This document shows, in pieces, positions 14,149-23,726 of a DNA stretch of 64,000 nt. The position numbers and the translations under genes were made by a program. The stretch's first letter is position 1, and each line of letters begins with the position of its first letter. Source of the stretch: Catenulispora acidiphila DSM 44928 (GTDB lineage: Bacteria > Actinomycetota > Actinomycetes > Streptomycetales > Catenulisporaceae); contig NC_013131.1 of assembly GCF_000024025.1 (NCBI RefSeq), positions 6,014,001-6,078,000 on the forward strand. The letters are read 5' to 3'. The notes under the pieces are model-generated. The model made no database searches. It was not told the origin of the DNA and saw only the letters and a program-made list of their open reading frames with translations.

Positions 14149-16377
14149 TTATTTGATCTCTTCTTTCCACACGTAGGTGCGCCCGGCCTCGGCAGAGAAC
14201 CGCATACGCGCCGCGGTCCCGAACAGGGGCGAGCGCAGGTCGAGCTCGCCGTCGCGGTCCGGCGTCACCGAGATCTCGGTGACCTTCCCCTCGGCCCAGG
14301 CGACGTCGACACGCACCGCCCCGCGCGCCCGCAAGCCGGTCACTGAACCGGTCGGCCACGCCGCGGGCAGCGATGGCAGGATCCTGATCTCCCCGAGGTG
14401 GCTCTGCACCAGCATCTCGGCGATACCGGCGGTCGCGCCGAAGTTGCCGTCGATCTGGAAGGGCGGATGGGTGTCGAACAGGTTCGGCAGGGTGCTGCCG
14501 GTGAGTTGTTCGGCCAGCAGGCGGTGGGCGTGGTCGCCGTCCCACAGACGAGCCCAGAAGTTGATCTTCCAGGCTTTGGACCAGCCGGTGCCGCCGTCGC
14601 CGCGGGCGTTCAGGATGGTGCGGGCGGCAGCCGCGAGATCCTCGTCCCGGAGCGGATCGATGTCCGAGCCCGGGTGCAGCGCGTACAGCTGCGAGACATG
14701 GCGGTGCTGGTTCTGCGGGTCGTCGAGGTCTTCCTTCCACTCCTGCAACTGCCCCCAGGAACCGATGCGCAGTCCGGTGTCCAGATCTTCCACCTCGGCG
14801 GCCAGCCCGACCGTGTTCTTGAACAGGTCGCGGATGATCTGCTGGGCCATCGCCGAGCCCGCGGTGTACTCGCCCTGCTCCGGGGAGAAGCTCGGGTTCG
14901 CCACGAGCTTGCCGTCGCGGGGATCGCGGCGCAGGTTCGCGAGCCAGAACTGCGCCGCCTCCTTCATCACCGGATAGGCGCGCTCCTTCAGGAACTCCTC
15001 GTCGAGGGTGAAGGCGTAGTGCTCCCACAGGTGACGACACAGCCACGCCGCAGCCTCCGGGAACCAGAAGGCGTCCGGCCAGTCGTGCACGCCGGTGAAG
15101 CCGAAGGGCGTCGTCTCGTTGTGCACCACCCAGCCTTCGGTGCCGAACAGTGTGCGGGCTGAGACCCGGCCCGGCGCGCGCAACGCCTCGATGTAGGCGA
15201 ACAGCGGCTCGGCGCACTCCCCCAGCGCGCACGGTTCGGCGAGCCAGTAGTTCATCTGCAGGTTGATGTTGACGTGGTAGTCCCCGGCCCATGGCGGCGT
15301 CGGCGAGGCGTTCCAGACGCCCTGCAGGTTCGCGGGCAGCTGGCTCGCCGGGCGGGAGGAGGCGATGAGCAGGTAGCGGCCGTGGTCGAAGAACAGCTGC
15401 TCCAGGGCGCGGTCGGCGGCCGGGGTGGAGGCGTCGGTGCCGTAGGCGGTCAGGAGGCGGTCGGTGGGGACGTCGCCTGGCAGGCTGCCGCCGAGGTCCA
15501 GGACGACGCGATCGAACAGGGCGCTGTGGTCGGCGATGTGCGCGGCACGGAGGTCGTCGTAGGTGCTGGCCGCTGCTTTGGCGACGGCTTCGGCGACCGG
15601 GCCGGCGGGGTCGATGCCGTTGCGGTAGGCGGGATAGGTGTCGGCGTAGTCGGTCGCGGCGGCCAGGATGATGACGACGCGGTCGGCGCCCTCGATGGTG
15701 AGCCGGTCTTCGCCCTCGATCAGGCGGCCGCCTTCCGGGATCACCTTGATGCGGGCGGCGTGGCGCAGGCCGTTGTCGGGCAGGGCGCCGATGATGACGA
15801 GGGTGGCGTCCTCGGTGGTGACGCGCGTGGCGTCGGTGGCGTCGGTGCCGGGTTCGTAGCGCAGGACGCAGTGGAGCGCGCCGGGCTGGTCGGCGGTCAG
15901 CCGGCCGAGCAGGACACCTGCCGGGTGGCTGACGAAGTACTCGCGGGTGTGGTGCACGCCGTCCGCCTCGAAGGCGACTCCGGCGAGGGCGTCGGAGATG
16001 TCGAGGGTGCGGCGGTAGTCCTGGGCCTCTTCGCTCAGTCCCGGAAACTCGATGATCAGGTCGCCGTAGTTCTGGAAAGCACCGAAGCCGGTCTTGGGCT
16101 GCCCGAGCAGTTCGGTGACGGTCTGCGTCGGCAGCGAGCCGTGCTCGTCGATGCGCCGCCGCACCTCCTCCAGCGCGCCGGGCCGGGGTTCGCGCCAGTC
16201 GCCGTGGTCATAGCCGGGGTGCCCCGGTCCCCCGGTCCACAGCGTCTCCTCGGTGAACTGGACGCGCTCGGCGGCGACCCCGCCGAAGACCATCGCGCCG
16301 ATCCGACCGTTCCCGATCGGCAGCGCCTCGCGTTCCCAGTCGCTGGCCGGGGCGTCGTACCACAGCAGGTGTTCCAT
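14149..16377 (-). CDS. GH95 alpha-L-fucosidase
   Basis: A 742-residue family 95 glycosidase, inverting alpha-L-fucosidase or alpha-L-galactosidase. The N-terminal substrate domain opens with WYDAPASDWEREALPIGNGR and GAMVFGG. The (alpha/alpha)6 catalytic region carries YHVNINLQMNYW, whose asparagines assist catalysis in this family, and FQIDGNFGATAGIAEML with the base aspartate. No signal peptide is visible from the ATG at 16377, so the enzyme should act inside the cell unless exported otherwise. A GGCAGGA lies about 9 nt before the start. Gene order (MFS, GH95, PNGase A, NIPSNAP; gaps of 48, 48 and -4 nt) implies one operon. Confidence 0.9.
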   Translation of the reverse strand: MEHLLWYDAPASDWEREALPIGNGRIGAMVFGGVAAERVQFTEETLWTGGPGHPGYDHGDWREPRPGALEEVRRRIDEHGSLPTQTVTELLGQPKTGFGAFQNYGDLIIEFPGLSEEAQDYRRTLDISDALAGVAFEADGVHHTREYFVSHPAGVLLGRLTADQPGALHCVLRYEPGTDATDATRVTTEDATLVIIGALPDNGLRHAARIKVIPEGGRLIEGEDRLTIEGADRVVIILAAATDYADTYPAYRNGIDPAGPVAEAVAKAAASTYDDLRAAHIADHSALFDRVVLDLGGSLPGDVPTDRLLTAYGTDASTPAADRALEQLFFDHGRYLLIASSRPASQLPANLQGVWNASPTPPWAGDYHVNINLQMNYWLAEPCALGECAEPLFAYIEALRAPGRVSARTLFGTEGWVVHNETTPFGFTGVHDWPDAFWFPEAAAWLCRHLWEHYAFTLDEEFLKERAYPVMKEAAQFWLANLRRDPRDGKLVANPSFSPEQGEYTAGSAMAQQIIRDLFKNTVGLAAEVEDLDTGLRIGSWGQLQEWKEDLDDPQNQHRHVSQLYALHPGSDIDPLRDEDLAAAARTILNARGDGGTGWSKAWKINFWARLWDGDHAHRLLAEQLTGSTLPNLFDTHPPFQIDGNFGATAGIAEMLVQSHLGEIRILPSLPAAWPTGSVTGLRARGAVRVDVAWAEGKVTEISVTPDRDGELDLRSPLFGTAARMRFSAEAGRTYVWKEEIK

Positions 16378-16425
16378 GCTTTGCGATCCTGCCGTCCGCA
16401 CGACGCCGCGCGCCATGCAGTCTTG

Positions 16426-17625
16426 TCAGGCGTACACCGGAGTTTCCACCGGACCCTCGGGCTCGGACTGATGCAGGTAGCGGCGCCCGGCCAGCTGGAC
16501 GAGCACCGCCGCGGCTATCCCGGCGACCGCGGTCACCGCCGCCGGAGACAGCCCGGCGTGCGCGATGACGAAGCCGCTGATCGCCGCGCCGGCGGCCGCG
16601 CCGACGTTGAACAGCGTGATCAGCCAGGCGAAGGCCTCGGTGGCGGTGCCGGCCGGCGCCAGCTCGCCGGTGAGCATGAACAGCACGGTCAGCGAGGGCG
16701 CGAAGCAGACTCCGGAGACCACCATGATCGCCACCATCAGCGGCGGCGCCGGGACCAGCAGGAGCAGGGCGTAGGCGGCGCCGAGGCCGACGCGCAATGT
16801 CAGCAGGTGGCCGGTCGCCGTGCCGGGCCACTTGCGCGCGCCGTAGACCAGCGCGCCGATCAGCGAGCCGAAGGCGTTGATCGCCATCAAGGTGCCCGCC
16901 CCGCCGGGGAACTTGTGGTGCTCGGCGTAGTCCACGAGCACGACGTTCAGCGTCCCGATCGCGATACCCAGCCCGATCAGCGAGGTCAGCAGCACCACCA
17001 ACCCCGGACTCCGCAGCGGCCCGAGCCAGTGCGCCTCGCGCACCTCCGGACGCCACTCGCGCACCGGTTTGCTGGTCGCGACCACCAGCACCCCGACCGC
17101 GCCGAGCGCCGCTCCCAACCACAACGCCGCCACCGGCGCAGCCCACGCCACACACCCGGCGACCACCAACGGCCCGGACACGAAGATCAGCTCCTGCGCC
17201 GCCGAATCCAGCGAGTACGCCGACGCCAGACCCTCAGCCGGCACGAGTGAGGGCCACAGAATGCGGATGCACGGCTCCAACGGCGGCGCGGCGGCTCCCG
17301 CCAGCACCACCCCGACCAGCACACTCAGCCGATTCCCCGGCGCCACCGCCAAAATCGCGAACCCGACGCCCGAAGCCGCCGCCGCCGGCACCAATACCCT
17401 GACCTGCCCGACCCGATCCACCAGCCGCCCCAACACCGGCCCGCCGATCGCAGTGGAGACCGCCAAGGCGCCAGAGGCGATGCCGACGAAACCGTAATCC
17501 ATCCCCGAGCGGCGCAAAGCCAGCGGAATCATCAGGATGGACATGCCACCCGGCAGCCGCCCGACGAGCGAGCCGCTGAGCAACCGGGCGATGAAGGGTA
17601 GGCGAAGCAACGCGAAGTAGCCCAA
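16426..17625 (-). CDS. MFS transporter
   Basis: A 399-residue major facilitator with about twelve hydrophobic segments and the loop 2-3 motif GPVLGRLVDRVGQVRVL characteristic of MFS proteins. The TTG at 17625 is accepted because AAGGA lies 7 nt upstream and no earlier start is better. As first gene of the operon with GH95 and PNGase A, it may import fucosylated oligosaccharides or monosaccharides, or export a product; the sequence does not decide. Confidence 0.8.
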   Translation of the reverse strand: MGYFALLRLPFIARLLSGSLVGRLPGGMSILMIPLALRRSGMDYGFVGIASGALAVSTAIGGPVLGRLVDRVGQVRVLVPAAAASGVGFAILAVAPGNRLSVLVGVVLAGAAAPPLEPCIRILWPSLVPAEGLASAYSLDSAAQELIFVSGPLVVAGCVAWAAPVAALWLGAALGAVGVLVVATSKPVREWRPEVREAHWLGPLRSPGLVVLLTSLIGLGIAIGTLNVVLVDYAEHHKFPGGAGTLMAINAFGSLIGALVYGARKWPGTATGHLLTLRVGLGAAYALLLLVPAPPLMVAIMVVSGVCFAPSLTVLFMLTGELAPAGTATEAFAWLITLFNVGAAAGAAISGFVIAHAGLSPAAVTAVAGIAAAVLVQLAGRRYLHQSEPEGPVETPVYA

Positions 17626-17675
17626 GGGAGATCCTTGTGTCGAAACGGCCGAACGATCTCTAGCCGCGTCCGGGG

Positions 17676-17694
17676 CAGGCGTCGCCTACGCCTG
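17676..17694. promoter_or_regulatory. Inverted repeat in the divergent MFS/NAT intergenic region
   Basis: CAGGCGT and ACGCCTG are perfect arms with a 5-nt spacer, 51 nt before the MFS start. It is a candidate operator for the glycan operon; no regulator gene adjoins. Confidence 0.35.
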
Positions 17695-17792
17695 GCATGG
17701 TCTCATATCGGGGGTAGGGGTCAATAGTCGGTTTCGGGCATGACAACGCATCAACCCTCGCCTTTGCGCTGTCCTTCTGGCAGAAAGGAGCC

Positions 17793-18602
17793 ATGTCGCA
17801 ACTGAGCGCCGATGAGATCGCCGCCTACCTCGACCGGTTGGGGGTGGCCGGGCCGGTGAGGCCGGATGCCGATGCGCTGCGGGTGCTGCATCGTGCGCAT
17901 GTGCTGACGATCCCCTTCGAGAACCTGAGCATTCATCTGCCGGGTGAGGAGGTCTCGCTGGACCTCGGCGCGCTGGTCGACAAGATCGTCACGCGGCGGC
18001 GCGGGGGATTCTGCTACGAGCTCAACGGCTTGTTCGCGGCGCTGCTGGAGGCGGTCGGGTTCGGGGTGGAGAGGTTGTCGGCGCGTACGTACTCTGCGAT
18101 GCGCGGCGCCTTCACCTACCCGCTGGACCATCTCGCGCTGCGGGTCACCGACGCGGCCGGCGAAGTGTGGCTCGCCGATGTGGGATTCGGCAAGCACAGC
18201 GAGATGCCGTTGCGCTATGCCGAGCGCGGCGAGCAGAGCGACGCCTTCGGGACGTTCCGGCTCGTGGAGACCACTGAGGGCGAACTCGACGTGCTGCTCG
18301 ACGGCGCGCCGCAGTACCGCGTCGACCCGCGCGCGCTGGCACTGGCGGACTTCGAGCCGGGACGCTGGTGGCAGGTCACCTCCCCGGCGTCGCTGTTCCG
18401 GCAGGCTCTGACATGTTCGCTGCCGACCCCGGACGGCCGGGTGACGCTGAGAGGCCGCAAGCTCATCACCACCGACGCCGGCGGCAAGCGCGAGCGGGTG
18501 ATCAGGGACGACGCGGCTTTGCTCGCGGCTTATCGGGACTTGTTCGGGATCGCGTTGACGGTGGTTCCGACCGTGGTTCCGGCAGCCAAAACGCATAACT
18601 AG
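17793..18602 (+). CDS. nat: Arylamine N-acetyltransferase
   Basis: A 269-residue enzyme that transfers acetyl from acetyl-CoA to arylamines and hydrazines through a cysteine thioester. The catalytic triad is complete: C74 in RGGFCYELN, H113 in LDHLALRV and D129 in ADVGFG. The length and the C-terminal domain match bacterial NATs. AAAGGAG lies directly before the ATG. It ends 4 nt from the convergent dnaE2 stop, leaving no room for a terminator. Confidence 0.93.
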   Translation: MSQLSADEIAAYLDRLGVAGPVRPDADALRVLHRAHVLTIPFENLSIHLPGEEVSLDLGALVDKIVTRRRGGFCYELNGLFAALLEAVGFGVERLSARTYSAMRGAFTYPLDHLALRVTDAAGEVWLADVGFGKHSEMPLRYAERGEQSDAFGTFRLVETTEGELDVLLDGAPQYRVDPRALALADFEPGRWWQVTSPASLFRQALTCSLPTPDGRVTLRGRKLITTDAGGKRERVIRDDAALLAAYRDLFGIALTVVPTVVPAAKTHN

Positions 18603-18606
18603 CAGC

Positions 18607-21600
18607 TCACCGAAAGTTCCGACTGCGATCGGGAACCACCACGTCGAGCCGGGCGATCCGCCCCGCCACCACGTTCACCGCCCCGTCCGTCCGCTCCAGC
18701 GTCCCGTGGATCAGCAGCGCCCCGTACCGCAGCGCCACCTTCCGCTGCGCCTCCCACACCGGCGCCGGGCAGATCACGTTGATCAGCCCGGTCTCGTCCT
18801 CCATGCTCAGAAAGCACGTTCCGTGCGCCGTCGGCGGCCGCTGCCGGTGTGTGACCAGTCCGGCGACCCGTACCAGGCTGCGGTTGCGCGCGGTGCGCAG
18901 TTCGACGGCGGGGGTCACGCCGCGCATCGCGAGCCGCCACCTCAGGTGGCCGATCGGGTGGTCCTCCGGGCTGGTGCCGGTGGCCCACAGGTCGGCCAGC
19001 GTGACCTCCACCGGCGTGAGCGGGTCCAGCTGCGGGACGGTCGTGCCCGGCGCGGTGCCCGGCAGGTGTCCGGCGGTGGTGCCGGCCAGCGCGCCGGCCG
19101 TCCACAGCGCCTCGCGGCGGTCCAGTCCGAAGCACCCGAACGCCCCGGCGGTGGCCAGCGCCTCCAGCGTCGAGCGCGACAACCCGGTGCGCACGATGAA
19201 GTCCTCGACGCCGGTGAACGGACCGCCCGCCGTCCGCTCGGCGACGACTTGCTCGGCCGCGTCGTCGCCGAGGTCGCGCACGCTGCTCAGGCCCAGCCGG
19301 ACGGCCGGCTGCGCGATCGGCGAGGCGTGCCGGTGCCGCGTCCGGTCGGAGCCAGAACCAGAGCCGGAGCCGGAGCCAGAGCCGTAGGGCTTGTCAGGGC
19401 TCTGCAACGTCGCCTTCGCCCCCGAGGCGTTCACGTCCACCCGCTTCACCTGCACCCCGTGCCGCCGCACGTCGGTGACCAGCGATCCGGGGCTGTAGAA
19501 GCCCATCGGCTGGTTGTTCAGCAGCGCGGCGGTGAACGCCGCCGGGTAGTAACGCTTCAAATAGCAGCTGCACCACACGATGTACGCCATCGACACCGAG
19601 TGCGACTCCGGGAATCCGTACCCTGAGAAGGCGTGCAGCTTGGCGTATATGTCCTCACCCGTCTCCGGGGTGATGCCGCGCTCGGCCATCCCGGCCATCA
19701 GCCGCTCCTTGAGCTCCGCCATCCGCTCCGGCGACCGCTTGGAACCCATGGCCTGGCGCAGCCGGTCGGCCTCGGCGGCGCTGAACCCGGCCGCCGCGAT
19801 CGCCATCTGCATCGCCTGCTCCTGGAACAGCACGACGCCCAGCGTGCGCTCCAGCACCGGCTCCAGCGTGGGGTGCGGGTAGGTGACCTCCTCGTCGCCG
19901 TTGCGCCGCCGCAGATACGGATGCACCGCGCCGCCCTGGATCGGCCCGGGGCGGATCAGCGCCACCTCGACCACGAGGTCGTAGAAGCACTTCGGCTTCA
20001 GCCGCGGCAGCGTGACCATCTGGGCCCGCGACTCGATCTGGAACACCCCGACGGTGTCGGCGTCCTGGATCATCGCGTAGACCGCGTCCGCCTCGGGGTC
20101 CCCGTCCTGCGGCAGGTCGTGCAGGCCCAGGCGGGTGCCGTGGTGCTCGGCGATCAGGTCCAGCGCGTCGTGGATCGCGCCGAGCATGCCCAGGCCCAGC
20201 AGGTCGAACTTCACCAGCCCGGCGGCCGCGCAGTCGTCCTTGTCCCACTGCAGGACCGTGCGGCCCTCGCGGCGCGCCCACTCGATCGGCACCACCTGCG
20301 CCAGCGGCCGGTCCACGATCACCATGCCGCCGTTGTGGATGCCCAGGTGCCGCGGCCGGCGCTGCAGCCGTCCGGCCAGCTCCAGCACCTGTTCGGGGAT
20401 CTCCTCCGAGCCGTCCGGGACGCCTTCGTGCGGCCCGATGGTCCCGGCCCAGGCGTCGACGGTGCCCGGGGAGTAGCCCAGAACGCGCGCCGAGTCGCGC
20501 AGCGCCAGCCGGGCGCGGTAGGTGATCACGTTGCAGACCATGGCCGCGCGGTCGCGTCCGTACTTGGCGTAGACGTGCTGGATCACGTCCTCGCGGCGCC
20601 CGGCCTCGATGTCGACGTCGATGTCCGGTGGGCCGTCGCGCACCGGGGACAGGAAGCGCTCGAAGACCAGGCCGTGCCGGACCGAGTCGACGCTGGTGAT
20701 GCCCAGGGCGAAGCAGACCGCACTGTTGGCGGCCGAGCCCCGGCCCTGGGCCAGGATGCCCTGGGCCCGGCAGAACTCTGCGATGTCGTAGACGATGAGG
20801 AAGTAGCCGGGGAACTTCAGCTGCTCGATGACGTCGAGTTCGTAGGCGATCTGGTGGTAGGCCTTGGGATTCTCGCTTTCGGAGCCGTAGCGCTGCGCGG
20901 CGCCGAGGTATGTCAGATGTCTGAGCCAGCTGGCCTCGGTGTGTCCTTCGGGCACCGGGTAGTCGGGCAGCTGCGGGTTGATGGTCTTGAAGTCGAAGGC
21001 GTGGTCGGCGGCCAGCTCGGCGCTGCGGACCACGGCGCGGCCGAACTCGTGCACGGGGAAGCGCGCGAGCATCTCGGCGCCGCTGCGCAGATACGCGGTG
21101 GGCGCGCCGGGCAGCCAGCCGTCCATCTCGGCCAGGGTGCGGCGGGCCCGCAGCGCGGCCATGGCGGTGTGGAGGCGGTAGTCGGCCGGGCGGGCGTAGT
21201 GGACGTTGCCGGTGGCCACGGTCGGCAGGCCGTGGCGGGCGGCCAGGCGGGCCAGGAGACGGTTGCGGGCGTCGTCCAGCGGCTGGTCGTGGTCGGTGAG
21301 CTCGATCAGGACATTGCGATCGCCGAACAGGTCCATCAGCTTGCGCAATTCGGCGTCGGCGGCCTCGAAACCGGCCTCGGTCAGGCCGTGGCGCTCCAGC
21401 GCCTGGCGCACGGTGCCCTTGCGGCAGCCGGTCAGGATGGTCCAGTCGCCGTCGGCGGCGGCCTCGGCCAGATCGTCCAGGACATAGACGGGCTTGCCCT
21501 TCTCCTGCCCGGCCAGCTGCGCCTTGCCGATCGCCGCCGACAGCCGCCGGTAGCCCTCGGCGCGGCGGGCCAGCACCAGCAGATGGCTGCCTGCCGGATC

Positions 21601-21990
21601 GGTGACGCCGGTGCGAGCCGCGGTCAGCTCCAGCGACAGCTCGGCGCCGAAGACCGTGGCCAGCTCGGCGTCCTCGGCGGCCTGCTTGTACTGCATGGCG
21701 CCGGCGAAGCCGTCGTGGTCGGTGACGGCCAGGCCGTGCAGACCCAGCCGGGCGGCCTCGGCGACCAGCTCGGCGGGGCTGGAGGCGCCGTCGAGGAAGG
21801 AGAAGTGGGAGTGCGCGTGGAGTTCGGCGTAGGGCGGATCGAGTTTGGCGCTGCGGCGGGACTCCGGGTCCGGCGGCGCCGCAGCTGCCGCCTCCGGTCC
21901 GGGGGCAGCAGGCACGGCCTCGCCGTAACGTCCCCAGGTGAGGCGCTTCTCCAGCTCGCGCCAGGGGATGACCGGGTTGAAGGTGCTCAT
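18607..21990 (-). CDS. dnaE2: Error-prone DNA polymerase III alpha subunit DnaE2
   Basis: A 1127-residue C-family polymerase for damage-induced mutagenesis, working with ImuA' and ImuB. It has the PHP domain (YAELHAHSHFSFLDGASSP near residue 50) and polymerase catalytic aspartates in GPPDIDVDIEAGRREDVI. Helix-hairpin-helix motifs and an OB domain (CFLSMEDETGLINVI) follow. A Gly-Ser stretch encoded by six hexamers interrupts it at about residues 869-880. The ATG overlaps the ImuB stop by one base (TGATG), so the two are coupled. The order imuA'-imuB-dnaE2 matches the mycobacterial mutasome cassette. Confidence 0.95.
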   Translation of the reverse strand: MSTFNPVIPWRELEKRLTWGRYGEAVPAAPGPEAAAAAPPDPESRRSAKLDPPYAELHAHSHFSFLDGASSPAELVAEAARLGLHGLAVTDHDGFAGAMQYKQAAEDAELATVFGAELSLELTAARTGVTDPAGSHLLVLARRAEGYRRLSAAIGKAQLAGQEKGKPVYVLDDLAEAAADGDWTILTGCRKGTVRQALERHGLTEAGFEAADAELRKLMDLFGDRNVLIELTDHDQPLDDARNRLLARLAARHGLPTVATGNVHYARPADYRLHTAMAALRARRTLAEMDGWLPGAPTAYLRSGAEMLARFPVHEFGRAVVRSAELAADHAFDFKTINPQLPDYPVPEGHTEASWLRHLTYLGAAQRYGSESENPKAYHQIAYELDVIEQLKFPGYFLIVYDIAEFCRAQGILAQGRGSAANSAVCFALGITSVDSVRHGLVFERFLSPVRDGPPDIDVDIEAGRREDVIQHVYAKYGRDRAAMVCNVITYRARLALRDSARVLGYSPGTVDAWAGTIGPHEGVPDGSEEIPEQVLELAGRLQRRPRHLGIHNGGMVIVDRPLAQVVPIEWARREGRTVLQWDKDDCAAAGLVKFDLLGLGMLGAIHDALDLIAEHHGTRLGLHDLPQDGDPEADAVYAMIQDADTVGVFQIESRAQMVTLPRLKPKCFYDLVVEVALIRPGPIQGGAVHPYLRRRNGDEEVTYPHPTLEPVLERTLGVVLFQEQAMQMAIAAAGFSAAEADRLRQAMGSKRSPERMAELKERLMAGMAERGITPETGEDIYAKLHAFSGYGFPESHSVSMAYIVWCSCYLKRYYPAAFTAALLNNQPMGFYSPGSLVTDVRRHGVQVKRVDVNASGAKATLQSPDKPYGSGSGSGSGSGSDRTRHRHASPIAQPAVRLGLSSVRDLGDDAAEQVVAERTAGGPFTGVEDFIVRTGLSRSTLEALATAGAFGCFGLDRREALWTAGALAGTTAGHLPGTAPGTTVPQLDPLTPVEVTLADLWATGTSPEDHPIGHLRWRLAMRGVTPAVELRTARNRSLVRVAGLVTHRQRPPTAHGTCFLSMEDETGLINVICPAPVWEAQRKVALRYGALLIHGTLERTDGAVNVVAGRIARLDVVVPDRSRNFR
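19348..19383 (-). repeat. Six tandem hexamers inside dnaE2
   Basis: Units of the form (G/A)GAGCC, one degenerate to AGAACC, encode alternating Gly and Ser in DnaE2 without disturbing the frame. It looks like a slippage-prone microsatellite in the linker before the C-terminal helix-hairpin-helix region. Confidence 0.85.
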
Positions 21991-23597
21991 CAGTCGTACA
22001 CCGCCTCGACGAACCAGCGGCCGTCCTGCACGCTCAGCAGCCAGGCGCGGCCGTCGTCGGTGACGGCCTGGAACCGGGCCCGGCGCACCGCCGCCTCCGG
22101 CTCCCACCACCGCTCGGCCAGCGGCCAGGGACCGGCCCACGACAGGATCCTGAGACGCTCGCCGCCCTCCGGCAGCGCCAGCCGCGCGGGCCGGGCGGAG
22201 ATCCGCAGGCGCCCGGAGACCCCGACCGGCGCGCCGGCGGCGTCGGTGACCTCGGCCGGGCGCGGCGCGCGCGGGACGTCGGCGGGCGCCGGCGCCGGAA
22301 GCGCGGCGGGCCAGGGCGCGGGCTCGGCCCCGGTCGGCGGCAGGTCGCCGTAGGAGGTGCGGACGCCCTGGTCCGCCGGGCTGCGGCCGCCGGCGTCGGC
22401 CGGGAGCGTGACGGCGTTCGGGCCGTACATCGCCTGCAGGCGCTCGGCGGCGCGGGCGATGCGGTCCGGGGCTTCGTTCGCGCCCCACAGACCGGGCTGC
22501 ACGCCGCGCGCCGGGACGAGGTGGTCCGGAATGAGGCGCAGGCGGGTGATGCCTTGGTCGGCGGTGGGGGTTTCGGGTGAGACGCCAGGGGTGTCAGGGT
22601 TTTGATTGTCAGGGTTTTGATGGTCTGCCTGCAGCGCGGTCTGCCAGCCGGACAGCTGCCAGCGCACGCGCTCGGCGACCGCCGTGCTCGACAGCAGCCC
22701 TTCGTGCCGCCACAGCCGGTAGGAGACCTCGGGTTCGGCGCCGGGACCGGCGGCGCCGTGGATCTCCACCGCCACCCGGACCCCGGCCACGCCGGCTTGG
22801 GCGAGCACCGCGTGCAGTTCGTCGGCGAGCGCCTTGGCGGCGAACACGATCCGCTCCGAGCCGTCGGCCGGCGGGTCGAAGACCGCCTCCACCGCCAGAT
22901 CAGGACCCTGACGCAACGGCGCGGGCGGCTGGGCGTCCAGACCGCGGGCCAGCCGGTGCGCCGCCACCCCGGCCGCGCCGAACCGGCCGGTCATGGCGTC
23001 CGCCGGCAGTTCGGCCAGCCGGCCCAGGGTCCGCACCCCTAGCCGGGACAGCGGGTCGACCAGCTCCGGCAGGTCCAGCACCGAGGTGGGGAAGGACGCC
23101 AGGAACTCCGCGGTCCGCCCCGGCACCACCTGGGTATCGCTACGCGCGGCCAGCGAGGCGGCGAACACCCCGTCGGCCACCCCCACCCCGGCGCCGATGC
23201 CCGCCTCCCCGACCCGGTCCCGGATCGCCCGCACCACCAGATCCTCGCCGCCGAAGTAGCGCGCCGGACCCTCCAGCGGCAGCGCCGCCAACCCCGGCCG
23301 CACCACCTCGTACCGCGGCGTGAAGTCGGCCAGCACCGCCAGCACCGGCTCGAAGGCGCGCGCCTCGGCCGCCTCGTCCCGCGCGTGCAGCGCCAGCCCC
23401 GGCGCCAGCCGCTGCGCGTCACGCGTCCGCTGCCCGCGCCGCACCCCCTCGGCGCGCGCCGCCGCCGAGCACGCCGCGATCAGCCCTTTGACGACCACGG
23501 CCGCCGCGGTGTCCGGATCGGCGCCGACCGCCAGCACCGGCCAATCCGGGCACCACACGGCCAGCGCCCGGTCGGGGACGGCGGGGTGCGCGGACAC
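21990..23597 (-). CDS. imuB: ImuB, catalytically dead Y-family polymerase homologue
   Basis: A 535-residue Y-family-like protein that bridges DnaE2, the sliding clamp and ImuA' in the mutasome. The first catalytic site, where active enzymes have a D-x-D-x-F-F motif, reads AVWCPDWPVLAV. The second, normally S-x-D-E, reads RPGLAALPLEG, so the metal-binding acids are missing as known for ImuB. The C-terminal extension after about 380 is Pro/Ala rich and ends GRWFVEAVYD. The GTG at 23597 is preferred over the longer reading frame because AAAGGAG precedes it by 6 nt. The gene overlaps dnaE2 by 1 nt. Confidence 0.93.
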   Translation of the reverse strand: MSAHPAVPDRALAVWCPDWPVLAVGADPDTAAAVVVKGLIAACSAAARAEGVRRGQRTRDAQRLAPGLALHARDEAAEARAFEPVLAVLADFTPRYEVVRPGLAALPLEGPARYFGGEDLVVRAIRDRVGEAGIGAGVGVADGVFAASLAARSDTQVVPGRTAEFLASFPTSVLDLPELVDPLSRLGVRTLGRLAELPADAMTGRFGAAGVAAHRLARGLDAQPPAPLRQGPDLAVEAVFDPPADGSERIVFAAKALADELHAVLAQAGVAGVRVAVEIHGAAGPGAEPEVSYRLWRHEGLLSSTAVAERVRWQLSGWQTALQADHQNPDNQNPDTPGVSPETPTADQGITRLRLIPDHLVPARGVQPGLWGANEAPDRIARAAERLQAMYGPNAVTLPADAGGRSPADQGVRTSYGDLPPTGAEPAPWPAALPAPAPADVPRAPRPAEVTDAAGAPVGVSGRLRISARPARLALPEGGERLRILSWAGPWPLAERWWEPEAAVRRARFQAVTDDGRAWLLSVQDGRWFVEAVYD

Positions 23598-23726
23598 CGG
23601 TGGCTCCTTTCCTTGCTGCGTGCGGCTTCTTCGGCGCGTTACCAACTCCTGCCAGCTGTGTTGGCTACGCGCGGCGTCAGGCCGCCCCATCAGCGGTCCG
23701 GCGTCCTCACCTAGGCGATGGATCTT

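Noticed and set aside
23598-23690. Upstream extension of ImuB
   Set aside because: The extra 31 residues are basic and unlike ImuB; GTG at 23597 has a good ribosome binding site.
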